DNA of 15,839 nucleotides from an uncultured Ancrocorticia sp. Its GTDB lineage: Bacteria > Actinomycetota > Actinomycetes > Actinomycetales > Actinomycetaceae. Under the pieces are notes generated by a model, which searched no databases, was not told the DNA's origin, and saw nothing but the letters and a program-made list of their open reading frames with translations. The position numbers and the translations under genes are program-made. Positions 6,618 to 15,500 of the stretch are shown here, piece after piece (position 1 is the first letter of the stretch; each line of letters opens with the position of its first letter). The DNA lies in the NCBI GenBank assembly GCA_905373325.1, contig CAJPTB010000006.1, positions 1 through 15,839 on the forward strand. The letters run 5' to 3'.

Positions 6618-6883
6618 TGTTTGCCATAACCGGCGGAGGGACGATCTTCGTCAGCTTCCTTTTGACTGTCGCGTGCATCGTTTGCGCCGTGGTGTACGGC
6701 CACCGCTTTCGATGGGAGGGCCACCACGCGGCATGGGGGGTCCTGGCCCGGTCGGGAATCGTGTTTCTGGCCATTTTGTGGGGATGCATCACCGTGCTCC
6801 TGCTCTTCAACAGGGTGACGCTCACGGTCACTTCCTTCGGCGATCTGGACGCCTTCCTCTACTTGCTCGGCTTTTCCGACTGA
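6617..6883 (+). CDS. Small two-helix membrane protein of unknown function
   Basis: An 88-aa protein I do not recognise. It has two strong hydrophobic segments, about residues 8-28 and 45-66, separated by a basic and His-containing loop ('YGHRFRWEGHH'), and ends in an acidic 'SFGDLDAF' and 'GFSD'. The ATG overlaps the esterase stop by one base (TGATG) and follows GGAAAGGG, so it is surely co-translated with the esterase. The same frame is open further upstream (to 6428), but that portion is antisense-like noise inside the esterase gene. The tight coupling suggests it forms a membrane complex with the esterase or extends its membrane domain; this is inference only. Confidence 0.75.
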   Translation: MFAITGGGTIFVSFLLTVACIVCAVVYGHRFRWEGHHAAWGVLARSGIVFLAILWGCITVLLLFNRVTLTVTSFGDLDAFLYLLGFSD

Positions 6884-6909
6884 CGCGCATGCGCGTCGAG
6901 CCGTATTAT
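6880..6909 (+). promoter_or_regulatory. Candidate internal promoter for purH
   Basis: CTGACG (6880-6885, four of six to TTGACA) and TATTAT (6904-6909, five of six to TATAAT) are 18 bases apart. Transcription would start near 6916, exactly where the ZTP aptamer begins, which strongly favours a real promoter. The -35 overlaps the stop codon of the small membrane protein gene. purH could therefore be made both from this promoter and by read-through from the upstream genes. Confidence 0.6.
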
Positions 6910-6913
6910 GAAT

Positions 6914-6984
6914 GCGTCGGCGACTGGCGTTGGATGGGATTGACCATCGGGGAGCGAAGTCTCGGCGTCGCACGCCTGGGCGCC
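6914..6984 (+). promoter_or_regulatory. ZTP (pfl-type) riboswitch controlling purH
   Basis: The conserved parts of the ZTP/ZMP aptamer appear in order. J1/2 GACTGGCG is at 6922-6929. The P2 hairpin is GATGG/CCATC (6933-6937 with 6944-6948), followed by GGGGAGCG (6949-6956). The 3' element CACGCCTGGGC (6971-6981) contains CGCC (6973-6976), which can form the pseudoknot with GGCG (6926-6929). P1 is weak here (GCGTCG with CGAAGT, one mismatch and one wobble). An alternative hairpin GGCGT/ACGCC (6964-6968 with 6972-6976) would compete with the pseudoknot. The ribosome-binding site AAAGGAG (6987-6993) follows within 3 bases and no T-tract is present, so control is probably translational. Ligand ZMP is the substrate of PurH; ON-type control is known for this class. 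Confidence 0.92.
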
Positions 6985-6997
6985 GGAAAGGAGAGAC

Positions 6998-8650
6998 ATG
7001 CGCATTCCCATTCGCAGAGCGGTCATTTCCGTCTTTGACAAGGCAGGCATCGAAGAGCTCGCCGCGGCGCTTCACGGCGTCGGCTGCGAGATCGTCTCAA
7101 CCGGCTCAACGGCCGAGGCCATTCGGTCGGCGGGCGTGCCGGCGACGGAAATCAGTGAGATCACCTCGTTCCCGGAGTGCCTTGACGGCCGGGTCAAAAC
7201 CCTCCACCCCGCGGTCCACGCGGGAATCCTCGCAGACCGGCGACGCCCGGAACACATGCGGCAGCTGGCCGAGCTCGGCGTCGAAGGCTTCGACCTCGTG
7301 GTCGTCAACCTCTATCCCTTCTCCCGGACCGTCGCCTCGGGGGCGGACTACGAGGAGTGCATCGAGAAGATCGACGTCGGCGGGCCCTCGATGATCAGGG
7401 GCGCCGCGAAAAATCATGCGAGCGTGGCTGTGGTCACGGACCCCTCGGACTATGCCCGCGCAGCCGAGGCCGCCCGGCGAGGGGGCTTCGACGCCGACGA
7501 GCGGGCGGCCCTCGCGGCGAAGGCCTTCGCGCGCACCGCCGCCTACGACGCGGCGATCGCCCGCTGGACGGCGAAGATTCACGGGAAAGCCGTTGCGGGG
7601 GAAGCGGCCGCGGGGGGCGCGGACATCGGCGGCGAAGGGCTTTCAGGCAACGTCGGCAAGGCGGAGTTTTCGGGAGTCGCCGCCGGCGGAGCAGGCCGTC
7701 CGGGAACGTCCGCGGGCGAAGAAGACAAGCTGTTTGGCTGCGTCAAAGTCGCCGATTTGCGCTACGGCGAGAATCCCCACCAGGCGGCCGCGCTTTACTC
7801 GGCGGGCGAGGGCGGGGTCGCAGGAGCCGTTCAGCTCGGCGGGAAAGAAATGAGCTACAACAATTACCAGGACGTCGACGCCGCAGTGCGGGCAGCCTAC
7901 GACCACGCCGAGCCCGCCGTGGCCGTGGTCAAGCACGCCAACCCCTGCGGCGTGGCCGTGGCCGAGGACGTCGCGCAGGCGCACGCGGCGGCCCACGCCT
8001 GCGACCCGATCTCGGCCTACGGCGGCGTGATCGCCGCCAACAGGGAGGTCGATGCCGCGATGGCCGAGCAGGTGGCTCCGATCTTCACCGAGGCGATCGC
8101 CGCCCCCTCGTTCAGCGCCGAGGCGTTGAAGATTCTCTCGTCCAAGAAGAATCTGCGGATCCTTCGGGTCGAGCCGGTCGACGTTGCGCGCGACATTCGG
8201 CCGATATCCGGGGGAGCGCTCGTTCAGGAACGCGACAGGATCGACGCCGAAGGCGACGACCCCGCGCAATGGCGCCTGGTTTCCGGAGAGCCCGCCGACG
8301 AGGCGACTTTGCGGGATCTGGCGTTCGCATGGCGCGCGGTGCGCGCGGCAAAGTCCAACGCGATTCTTTTGGCCGACTCGCGCGCCACGGTGGGAATCGG
8401 GATGGGGCAGGTCAACAGGGTCGATTCGTGCCGCCTCGCCGTGGCGCGGGCCGGCGTGCGGGCCGCGGGCTCGGTCGCCGCCTCCGACGCCTTTTTCCCC
8501 TTCGCCGACGGCCTCGAGGTCCTTCTCGACGCAGGGGTGTGCGCCGTCGTGCAACCCGGCGGATCGGTTCGCGACCCGGAAGTGATTGAGGCCGCCCAGA
8601 AAGCCGGTGTGACGATGTACCTCACGGGTGCGCGCCATTTTTCCCACTGA
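6998..8650 (+). CDS. purH: Bifunctional AICAR transformylase / IMP cyclohydrolase
   Basis: A 550-aa cytosolic enzyme catalysing the last two steps of IMP synthesis: formylation of AICAR (ZMP) by 10-formyltetrahydrofolate and ring closure to IMP. The N-terminal cyclohydrolase domain (1 to about 190) shows '[10 protein letters not shown]', 'GRVKTLHP' with K67, 'VVVNLYPF' and '[15 protein letters not shown]'. The transformylase domain (about 250-550) has 'RYGENPHQ', the catalytic 'KHANPCG' with K312 and H313, '[12 protein letters not shown]' and '[12 protein letters not shown]'. Between the domains, residues about 196-243 form a Gly/Ala-rich low-complexity insert longer than the usual linker. 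ATG 6998 follows AAAGGAG with 4 bases spacing, just after the ZTP riboswitch, so expression should rise when ZMP accumulates. It ends the purine group; a hairpin follows. Confidence 0.97.
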   Translation: MRIPIRRAVISVFDKAGIEELAAALHGVGCEIVSTGSTAEAIRSAGVPATEISEITSFPECLDGRVKTLHPAVHAGILADRRRPEHMRQLAELGVEGFDLVVVNLYPFSRTVASGADYEECIEKIDVGGPSMIRGAAKNHASVAVVTDPSDYARAAEAARRGGFDADERAALAAKAFARTAAYDAAIARWTAKIHGKAVAGEAAAGGADIGGEGLSGNVGKAEFSGVAAGGAGRPGTSAGEEDKLFGCVKVADLRYGENPHQAAALYSAGEGGVAGAVQLGGKEMSYNNYQDVDAAVRAAYDHAEPAVAVVKHANPCGVAVAEDVAQAHAAAHACDPISAYGGVIAANREVDAAMAEQVAPIFTEAIAAPSFSAEALKILSSKKNLRILRVEPVDVARDIRPISGGALVQERDRIDAEGDDPAQWRLVSGEPADEATLRDLAFAWRAVRAAKSNAILLADSRATVGIGMGQVNRVDSCRLAVARAGVRAAGSVAASDAFFPFADGLEVLLDAGVCAVVQPGGSVRDPEVIEAAQKAGVTMYLTGARHFSH

Positions 8651-8670
8651 ATCCGCCGTTTCCAGAGGCT

Positions 8671-8720
8671 CGCGGAGCCGCGTCGGCCATTCCGCATGGG
8701 CGGGCGGCGTCGGCTCCGCG
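8671..8720 (+). terminator. Hairpin after purH, possible transcription terminator
   Basis: CGCGGAGCCG (8671-8680) and CGGCTCCGCG (8711-8720) form a perfect 10-bp stem 20 bases after the purH stop, with a 30-base loop that holds a small CCAT/ATGG hairpin. A T-containing but broken tract (AAGTTTCTTC) follows, so termination may be imperfect. Confidence 0.6.
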
Positions 8721-8745
8721 AAGTTTCTTCCCGGTTTTGTGCGGA

Positions 8746-8797
8746 AAGGGTAAAAGAATCCCTTACACTAAAGACCGAATAGACGTTGACGAAAGGA
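8746..8797 (+). promoter_or_regulatory. putA upstream region: candidate -10, short palindrome and ribosome-binding site
   Basis: A TACACT box (8764-8769, four of six to TATAAT) lies 36 bases before the putA ATG; no good -35 is seen at 16-18 bases, though TTGTGC lies at 8737-8742, 21 bases upstream. AAGGG (8746-8750) and CCCTT (8760-8764) form a 5-bp inverted repeat ending on the -10 box and could be a regulator site. AAAGGA (8792-8797) at 7 bases from ATG 8805 is a good ribosome-binding site and fixes the putA start. Confidence 0.4.
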
Positions 8798-8804
8798 TCC
8801 GACA

Positions 8805-11800
8805 ATGACGATTGACCCCGTTCTCATTGATCGCGCAGTGGAACGAGCCCGCCAGTGGAGCGAGGCCGCACGGGCCTACCCGACGGCGCGATCCGCCAAG
8901 CTTTTGTCGCAGGTTCTCGACCACGAGGGAGGCCTCGACTACACGGTGAACTTCGTGGACGGGGTCATCCGCCCTGAAGACCACGGCGTGGCCGCCCGCA
9001 ACCTCAAGCATCTGTCCAAGCGCGACTCGGCTTTCCTGCCCCCGTACCTCGCGGCGCCCGCGAACGTCGGCGGAAGGATCGCGCCCTTCGTTCCCTCGCT
9101 GGCGTCGTCGGCCGCCCGCCGCGTCTTCGCGATGCTCGTCGGCGACCTGGTCCTCGACGTGACGCCCGACAAGCTCGGCCCGGCGATTGCGAAGCTCCGT
9201 GCGGACGGCTCTCGGCTCAACCTCAACCTTCTGGGCGAGGCAGTCCTCGGAGACAAGGAGGCGGCCCACCGCATGGAGGCGACGGCGGCCCTCATCGAAC
9301 GCGACGACGTGGACTACGTTTCCCTCAAAGTCTCCGCGGTCATCGGGCCTCACGCGCCCTACGGCCACGCGGCGGCCGTCGAGGAAGCCGTCGAGAAGCT
9401 TCTCCCGCTTTACAGGCTCGCAGCCGCATCCAGCACCTTCATCAACCTGGACATGGAGGAGTACCGGGACCTCGATCTGACCATCGACGTGTTCACGCGA
9501 ATTTTGGATCGTGAGGAATTCCTCGGATACCGCGCTGGAATCGTCCTTCAGGCTTACCTTCCCGACGCCCTCGGCAGGCTCAACGGGCTGACCGAGTGGG
9601 CGCAGGCCCGCCGCGCCCGGGGCGGCGCCCCGATCAAGGTGCGCATCGTCAAGGGCGCCAACCTTTCCATGGAAAGAGTGGATGCGACGATGCACGGATG
9701 GGAGCTGACCGTTCAGGCGGACAAGGCTGACACGGACGCCAACTACATCGCATGCCTCGACGCCGCGCTGACCCCCGAGAGGGTCGACGCCGTCAACATC
9801 GGCATCGCCGGCATGAACCTCTTCACGATGGCTTACGGATACGAGCTTGTGCGCGAGCGGGGCATCGCCTCCGGCGTCGATTACGAGATGCTTGCGGGAA
9901 TGGCGACGCCGCAATCTCACGCCGTCCGCGACACCGTCGGCCCGCTCCTCTACTACGTGCCCGTCGTCAGGCCCGAGGAGTACGACGTGGCCGTGGCCTA
10001 CCTCGTGCGCCGCCTCGAGGAGAACGCGGCGCCGGAAAATTTCATGTCGAACGTGTTCGACTTGGAGAAGGCCGATACCTTCGCCTTGGAAGAGAAGCGT
10101 TTCCGCGACGCCGCCGGGCTTGTCCCGGGCTTGTCCTACGGGCCGCGCCGCAAGCAGAATCGCTTCGAGCGCACCGTTGTGCCCGACCGTTTTGAGAACA
10201 CTCGCGACACCGATCCCGCGCTGCACGCGAACATCGAATGGGCCGAGAAGATCGCCTCGCGCATTCCCGACTCGAAGCTCGGGGCCGACGTCGTCGCGGA
10301 GAACATGGTCAATTCCGACGCCGAGGCCCGCAAAGTCGTCCAGTCCGTGGCCGGTGCAGCCAAAAAGTGGGCGGCGCGCACGGGCAAGGAGCGGGCGCAG
10401 GTCTTGCGGTCCGTCGCCCAGGCCATCGAGGACCACCGCGGCGAGCTCATCGAAGTCGCCGGGAGCGAAGCCGGAAAGGCCATCGACCAGGGCGACGTCG
10501 AAGTCTCGGAGGCCATCGATTTTGCGCTCTACTACGCGGACCTCGCCGAGGACCTCGACTCTCTCGAAGGCGCCGCGTACGTTCCGGTGCGCACGACCCT
10601 CGTGACGCCTCCGTGGAACTTCCCGATCGCCATTCCCGCGGGCGGCGTGCTGGCAGCGCTGGCGACCGGCTCCGGCGTCGTCTACAAACCGGCCAAGCTG
10701 ACTCGGCGCACGGGATCCTACCTCGCGAAGCTCATGTGGGAGGCCGGGGTCCCCCGCGACGTCCTCGCCCTCGTGTGCATGGACAAGTCCTCCTACGGGA
10801 AGGTCCTCGTCGAAGAGACCGATCAGACGATCCTCACCGGTTCGATCGACACGGCGCGGATGTTCCGCTCGTGGCGCCCCGACCTTCGCCTGTTCGCCGA
10901 GACCTCCGGCAAGAACGCGATCATCGTCACCCCGAATGCCGACATCGACCTCGCGGTCAAGGACGTCGTCTATTCGGCCTTCGGCCACGCCGGCCAGAAG
11001 TGCTCCGCGGCCTCGCTCGTGATCCTCGTCGGGTCGGTCGGATTCTCCAAGCGTTTCCAGCGTCAGCTCTGCGACGCCGTCCGCTCGCTCAAGCTCGGGC
11101 ATCCCCACGACCTCGCCGCCCAGATGGGCCCGATGGTCGAACCTCCGCACGGCAAGCTGTTGAAGGGCCTGACGGAGCTCGGCGAAGGCGAGGCATGGGC
11201 GATCAAGCCGCGCAAGATCGACGACAAACTCTGGAGCCCCGGCGTGCGCGCCGGCGTCATGCCGATGAGCGAGTATCACCTGACCGAATACTTCGGCCCG
11301 ATTCTCGGCGTCATGAGGGCAGACACCCTCGGTGAGGCGATCGCCTGGCAGAACGCCGTCGACTTCGGTCTCACCGCCGGCCTGCACTCGCTCGACCCCG
11401 AGGAGATCTCCGCCTGGCTCGACCAGGTTCAGGCCGGCAACGTCTACGTCAACCGCGGCATCACCGGCGCGATCGTGCGCCGCCAGCCGTTCGGCGGATG
11501 GAAGCGCTCCTCGGTGGGCGCCGGAACGAAGGCCGGAGGCCCGAACTACCTCATCGGACTCGGGCACGTCGAATGGGCGGACAAGGACCTCGGCCGCGCC
11601 CAGATTTCGAACGAGACGCTGTGCGGGGCGCGGGTGATCGCCGAGACGATGGACGGCGTCGACCAGGATCGTTTCCTCGCCGTCGTCGAGGGAATGGACA
11701 AGGCTTTGTCTGGCCATTTCCAGCCGGCAGACCCCAGCGCCCTCGGGGTGGAAAAAAACGTTCTGCGCTACATTCCCTTCCCCGAAGTCGTCATTCGCCA

Positions 11801-12197
11801 GTCAGGCGCGGGATCCGGAGACGTCATGGCGTTGGCCGCCGGCGCTTTGGCGATCGGCGCCCGCCCCAGGGTCTCGACGTCCGCGGCGCTTCCCAAGCAG
11901 GCTGTCGACTTCCTCGAGTCGAGGGGCGCCGAGGTCGTGCTCGAATCCGAGGATGACTTCCTCGCCTATGCCGCCACGCGGGCGAACTCGGCCGACGGAG
12001 TGCGTTTCCGGCTCATCGGCGCCGATCCGAAGGCGCTGGCCGAGGCCGTCGGCGGAAGCGTCGACGTCGGCGTCTACGCCGAACCGGTCACCGGCAGCGG
12101 GCGGATCGAGCTGCTTCCCTTCGTTCAGGAGCAAGCCGTGTCGGCCACGAACCATCGCTTCGGAAATCCGACGAGGCTTCTGGACACCGTGATCTAG
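8805..12197 (+). CDS. putA: Bifunctional proline dehydrogenase / L-glutamate-gamma-semialdehyde dehydrogenase
   Basis: An 1130-aa enzyme oxidising proline to pyrroline-5-carboxylate (FAD) and then glutamate (NAD+). The proline dehydrogenase part (about 80-420) shows 'VRIVKGAN' with K283, 'DYEMLAGMA' around Y360 and the substrate-binding Arg pair R402/R403 in 'VRRLEEN'. The aldehyde dehydrogenase part (about 490-955) shows 'TPPWNFPIAIP', the general base E699 in 'AETSGKN' and the nucleophile C733 in 'GHAGQKCSAAS'. A further C-terminal domain of about 170 residues follows, as I recall for long actinobacterial PutA proteins. The ribbon-helix-helix DNA-binding domain of enterobacterial PutA is absent, so the protein cannot repress its own gene that way. 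It is a single-gene unit between two hairpins, convergent with glutamate dehydrogenase, which uses its product. Confidence 0.96.
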   Translation: MTIDPVLIDRAVERARQWSEAARAYPTARSAKLLSQVLDHEGGLDYTVNFVDGVIRPEDHGVAARNLKHLSKRDSAFLPPYLAAPANVGGRIAPFVPSLASSAARRVFAMLVGDLVLDVTPDKLGPAIAKLRADGSRLNLNLLGEAVLGDKEAAHRMEATAALIERDDVDYVSLKVSAVIGPHAPYGHAAAVEEAVEKLLPLYRLAAASSTFINLDMEEYRDLDLTIDVFTRILDREEFLGYRAGIVLQAYLPDALGRLNGLTEWAQARRARGGAPIKVRIVKGANLSMERVDATMHGWELTVQADKADTDANYIACLDAALTPERVDAVNIGIAGMNLFTMAYGYELVRERGIASGVDYEMLAGMATPQSHAVRDTVGPLLYYVPVVRPEEYDVAVAYLVRRLEENAAPENFMSNVFDLEKADTFALEEKRFRDAAGLVPGLSYGPRRKQNRFERTVVPDRFENTRDTDPALHANIEWAEKIASRIPDSKLGADVVAENMVNSDAEARKVVQSVAGAAKKWAARTGKERAQVLRSVAQAIEDHRGELIEVAGSEAGKAIDQGDVEVSEAIDFALYYADLAEDLDSLEGAAYVPVRTTLVTPPWNFPIAIPAGGVLAALATGSGVVYKPAKLTRRTGSYLAKLMWEAGVPRDVLALVCMDKSSYGKVLVEETDQTILTGSIDTARMFRSWRPDLRLFAETSGKNAIIVTPNADIDLAVKDVVYSAFGHAGQKCSAASLVILVGSVGFSKRFQRQLCDAVRSLKLGHPHDLAAQMGPMVEPPHGKLLKGLTELGEGEAWAIKPRKIDDKLWSPGVRAGVMPMSEYHLTEYFGPILGVMRADTLGEAIAWQNAVDFGLTAGLHSLDPEEISAWLDQVQAGNVYVNRGITGAIVRRQPFGGWKRSSVGAGTKAGGPNYLIGLGHVEWADKDLGRAQISNETLCGARVIAETMDGVDQDRFLAVVEGMDKALSGHFQPADPSALGVEKNVLRYIPFPEVVIRQSGAGSGDVMALAAGALAIGARPRVSTSAALPKQAVDFLESRGAEVVLESEDDFLAYAATRANSADGVRFRLIGADPKALAEAVGGSVDVGVYAEPVTGSGRIELLPFVQEQAVSATNHRFGNPTRLLDTVI

Positions 12198-12215
12198 GGG
12201 CGCGGGCGCGCCTAG
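12194..12215. repeat. Inverted repeat overlapping the putA stop codon
   Basis: CTAGGGGCGC (12194-12203) and GCGCGCCTAG (12206-12215) pair with one mismatch around a 2-base spacer, beginning one base before the putA TAG. It could stabilise the mRNA 3' end or contribute to termination upstream of the main terminator. Confidence 0.5.
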
Positions 12216-12294
12216 AGGCGCACTGCCGACGGTCCGCGGTCCCAAACCGTTGGACCGGCGGTCCAGAGCCGTCTATGCCGGTTGAAGAATCAGG

Positions 12295-12333
12295 CGGAGG
12301 GGCTCCTCTCTTGAAGAGGAGCCCCTCCGTTTT
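12295..12333 (+). terminator. Strong Rho-independent terminator of putA
   Basis: CGGAGGGGCTCCTCT (12295-12309) and AGAGGAGCCCCTCCG (12315-12329) form a perfect 15-bp stem with a 5-base CTTGA loop, followed by TTTT (12330-12333). It lies about 100 bases after the putA stop. The stem could also stop transcripts from gdh on the other strand, but the bases that would follow there contain only a broken T-run. Confidence 0.92.
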
Positions 12334-12427
12334 GCCGTCGTTTGGGTCCAGTTCGAGTGGATTCTGTTCGCGTTCTTTTCAGGCCTGTCGCATCCGCACA
12401 GCTTTTGCGCCCGCTCGATTTGCCCGA

Positions 12428-12461
12428 CGGCGCCAAAGCCACGGCGGCGCCAAAGCCACGG
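12428..12461. repeat. Two tandem copies of a 17-bp unit
   Basis: CGGCGCCAAAGCCACGG occurs at 12428-12444 and is repeated without change at 12445-12461. It is outside any gene, 73 bases beyond the gdh stop in the gdh 3' direction. Two identical abutting copies point to a recent slippage duplication and could vary in copy number between strains. Confidence 0.9.
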
Positions 12462-12533
12462 CAGCTGTGCCCGTGCGGCCTCTGGACGTCGGGCTTCCCG
12501 CGGCCTGCCGGTTGACCGTTTGGAGGGGCGGCT

Positions 12534-15500
12534 CTAGCTTCTGGCGAGCGCGCGCATCGAGCGCAAAACGACGACGAGCGAGGCGAGGGAGGCTTCCTGT
12601 GAGTCGGCCAGCGCGGCGGTCGCCTCAATGGCCCGCTTCGAGCCAGGGCGTTCGTCGAGCCATGCTGCGACCCGATCGGCGCTCTGTTCCGTGTCGGCGA
12701 GTATGCGCTCGGTAAGGGCCACCGCCGCCGCACGCAGATCGGCCTCCGTGGCCGACTGCGCCGTGGCCGTCCACACGTCGGTCACCGGAAGCGCGGCGTC
12801 GAGTTCGAGCAGTCTGCCGATCGAAAACCGGCCGTAGACGTCAAACATGACACGCAAGACCTCGCCGGGATCCTCGCCCGTGCGGGAGGCCGTGTCGATT
12901 GCGTCCATAAGAGCCGTGGCCCTTGTCAGATCGGAGAAGACGGCGGCCAGCGCCTCGGGCACCCCCGTGGCCGCGGCCTCGTCGATTTCCTGCGAACGCC
13001 TGCTCAGATCGGGTTCGGCCAGAAACGCGTCGAGGCGTCCGATCCAATCGCCGACGGCGGCGAATCGTTCCACCGTGTCGCCGATGGGCGCGGCCGGCGC
13101 CTGGATGAGCCAGCGGACCGCGGCGTCGAGCGTGCGCCTGAAGCCGAGGTAGAGCTTGGTCTGGGTTTGGGCGGGGATGCGGTTGTCGAGGGCCTGGACG
13201 GCGTCGGTGAATCCGGCGAGGTCAAGGATCTCCCGGGCGGCGGCGAAGGCGCGCACGACGTCTTCGACCGCGGCCTGGGTGTCCTCGATCGCGCGGAGCG
13301 TGAAAGTCAGGCCGCCTCGGTTGACGATCGAGTTTGCCACGGCGTTGGCGACGATCTGGCGGGCCAGGGGGTGGCTTGCCAGTCTGTCGGCGTAGGCGGC
13401 GGCGATTTGCGGCGGGAAGTAGCCGCGCAGGTCGCGGGCGAACCATTCGTCGTCGGGCAGGGAGGACTCCAGGATGTCCTTTTTGAGGGCGATTTTCGTG
13501 TAGGCCGTCAGGACGGAGAATTCGGGGCTGGTCAGACCGCGGTCAAGCGAGGCGGCGCGTTCGAGCAGGGCGGCGTCGCTCGGAAGGAATTCGAGGCGCC
13601 TGTCGAGGTCGCCTCGCTCTTCGAGGCAGTGCATGAGGCGGATGTGTTCGTGGGCCATGGCCGGTCCGAGGGCTCGGGCGTTGCCGAGCAGGACATTTTG
13701 CTCGTAGTTGTCGCGCAGGACGTGCGCGGCGACGTCGTCCGTGACGGAGGCGAGGAGTTCGTCGCGCCCGGCGCCGGTCAGTTCGCCCGAGGCGACCAGC
13801 GGCGCGAGGAGGATCTTGATGTTGACCTCGTGGTCGGAAGTGTCCACACCGGCCGAGTTGTCGATCGCGTCGGTGTTGATCCGCACGCCGGCCAAGGCCG
13901 CCTCGATGCGTCCGCGTTGGGAGAATCCCAGGTTGCCGCCTTCGCCGACGACCGTGCATCGAAGGTCGGCGCCGTTGACGCGGACGGCGTTGTTGGACGG
14001 ATCCCCAATTTGTTCGTGGGTTTCGTCGCTGGCCTTGACGTATGTGCCGACCCCTCCGTTGAACAGCAAGTCGACGGGAGCGGTGAGGATGGCGCGGACG
14101 GCCTCCGCCGGGGTGAGAGACTCCACGGCCTCGTCGAGTCCGAGCCGCCGGCGAACCTCGGGGGAGACCGGGATGGATTTGGCCGATCGGGGCCAGACCC
14201 CGCCGCCCGAGGAGATGGCCGAGGCGTCGTAGTCTGCCCACGAGGAACGCGGCAGTTCGAACAGACGCTTGCGCTCGGCGAAGGAGACCGCGGGGTCGGG
14301 GTCCGGGTCGAGGAAAATCGATCGGTGGTCGAAGGCGGCCACCAGGCGGATGTGTTTGGACAGCAGCATGCCGTTTCCAAAGACGTCGCCGGACATGTCG
14401 CCGATGCCTGCGGCCGTGAACTCCTCGGACTGGGTGTCGATCCCGAGTTCGCGGAAATGCCGCTTGACCGACTCCCACGCCCCGCGGGCGGTGATTCCCA
14501 TCTTCTTGTGGTCAAACCCGGCCGAACCGCCGGAGGCGAAGGCGTCGTCCAACCAGAACCCGTAGGCGCGCGAGACGGAGTTGGCGATGTCGGAGAACGT
14601 CGCGGTTCCTTTGTCCGCCGCGACGACGAGGTACGTGTCGTCTCCGTCGTAGCGGACCAGTCCCTCGGGCGGGACGACCTTCCCGTCGACGAGGTTGTCC
14701 GTGACGTCGAGCAGCGCGCCGATGAAGATCCGGTATGCCGCTATGCCTTCGGCCAGCCACGCGTCGCGGTCTGCGGACGGATTGGGCAGGCGTTTGGCGA
14801 AGAAGCCGCCCTTCGATCCGGCGGGCACTATGACGGCGTTTTTGACTGCCTGGGCCTTGACCAGACCGAGGATCTCGGTGCGGAAATCCTCCCTGCGGTC
14901 TGACCAGCGCAGCCCGCCGCGGGCCACCGGGCCGAAACGCAGATGCACGCCCTCCACGCGAGGCGAGTACACCCATATTTCATATAGGGGCCGAGGCTCG
15001 GGAAGAAAGCCGATTCGGCGCGGCTCGAGCTTGAAGGCGAGAGACGCCGCCCCGGTCAAATAGGCGTTCGTGCGCACGACGGCGTCGATGACCGCGAGAA
15101 GTCCGTTGGCGATCCGCTCGTCGTCGAGGGACGCCGCCTTTCCGACGCCTTCGACCAGGGCTTCGCGCAGTTCGCTGGGATCGGCGGCGTTGCCGGGCTG
15201 GAACCTGGCCTCAAAGTACTCGACGAAAGCCCTTGCCAGTTCGGGGTTTTTCACGAGGGATTCGCGCAGGTAGGTTCGCGAGAAGGGCAGGCCCGCCTGC
15301 CGCAGATAGCCCACAAGGGCGCGGAGAACGGACACCTGGGACTTCATGAGTCCGGCTGAAAGCACGAGGGCGTTCAGCGAGTCCGACTCCATCTCGCCCG
15401 TCCACGCCGCCGTCACGGCTTCAACGAACCGTTCGTCGGCGTCGGTCCAGCGTTCGGGGCTTTCAGCCCGCAAACCGAAGTCGAACATTTTTGCGTCGCC

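Larger units (their letters stand above)
12198..12533. other. Convergent intergenic region between putA and gdh, no gene seen
   Basis: This 336-base stretch holds no credible gene; open frames in it are short and lack recognisable features. It contains several hairpins, a strong intrinsic terminator and a 17-bp tandem duplication, listed separately. CGGTCC-type motifs recur between 12230 and 12265, and TGGACC-GGC-GGTCCA (12251-12265) is a perfect small hairpin. I looked for a tRNA or known small RNA and did not find one. Confidence 0.7.

Noticed and set aside
7583..7726. Intein or extra domain inside PurH
   Set aside because: At under 50 residues of Gly/Ala-rich sequence with no splicing motifs it is only a long linker.
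8763..11717. 984-codon open frame antisense to putA
   Set aside because: It lacks any domain and has skewed composition (Asp, Arg, Gly, Val, His). It is the mirror of a strong G+C-biased codon pattern in putA, which has complete catalytic motifs.
12198..12294. tRNA or other structured RNA gene after putA
   Set aside because: The hairpins do not assemble into a cloverleaf and no TTC-loop-like sequence is present.
13167..14903. 578-codon open frame antisense to glutamate dehydrogenase
   Set aside because: No recognisable motif, no ribosome-binding site, and full overlap with clear catalytic sequence of the dehydrogenase on the other strand.
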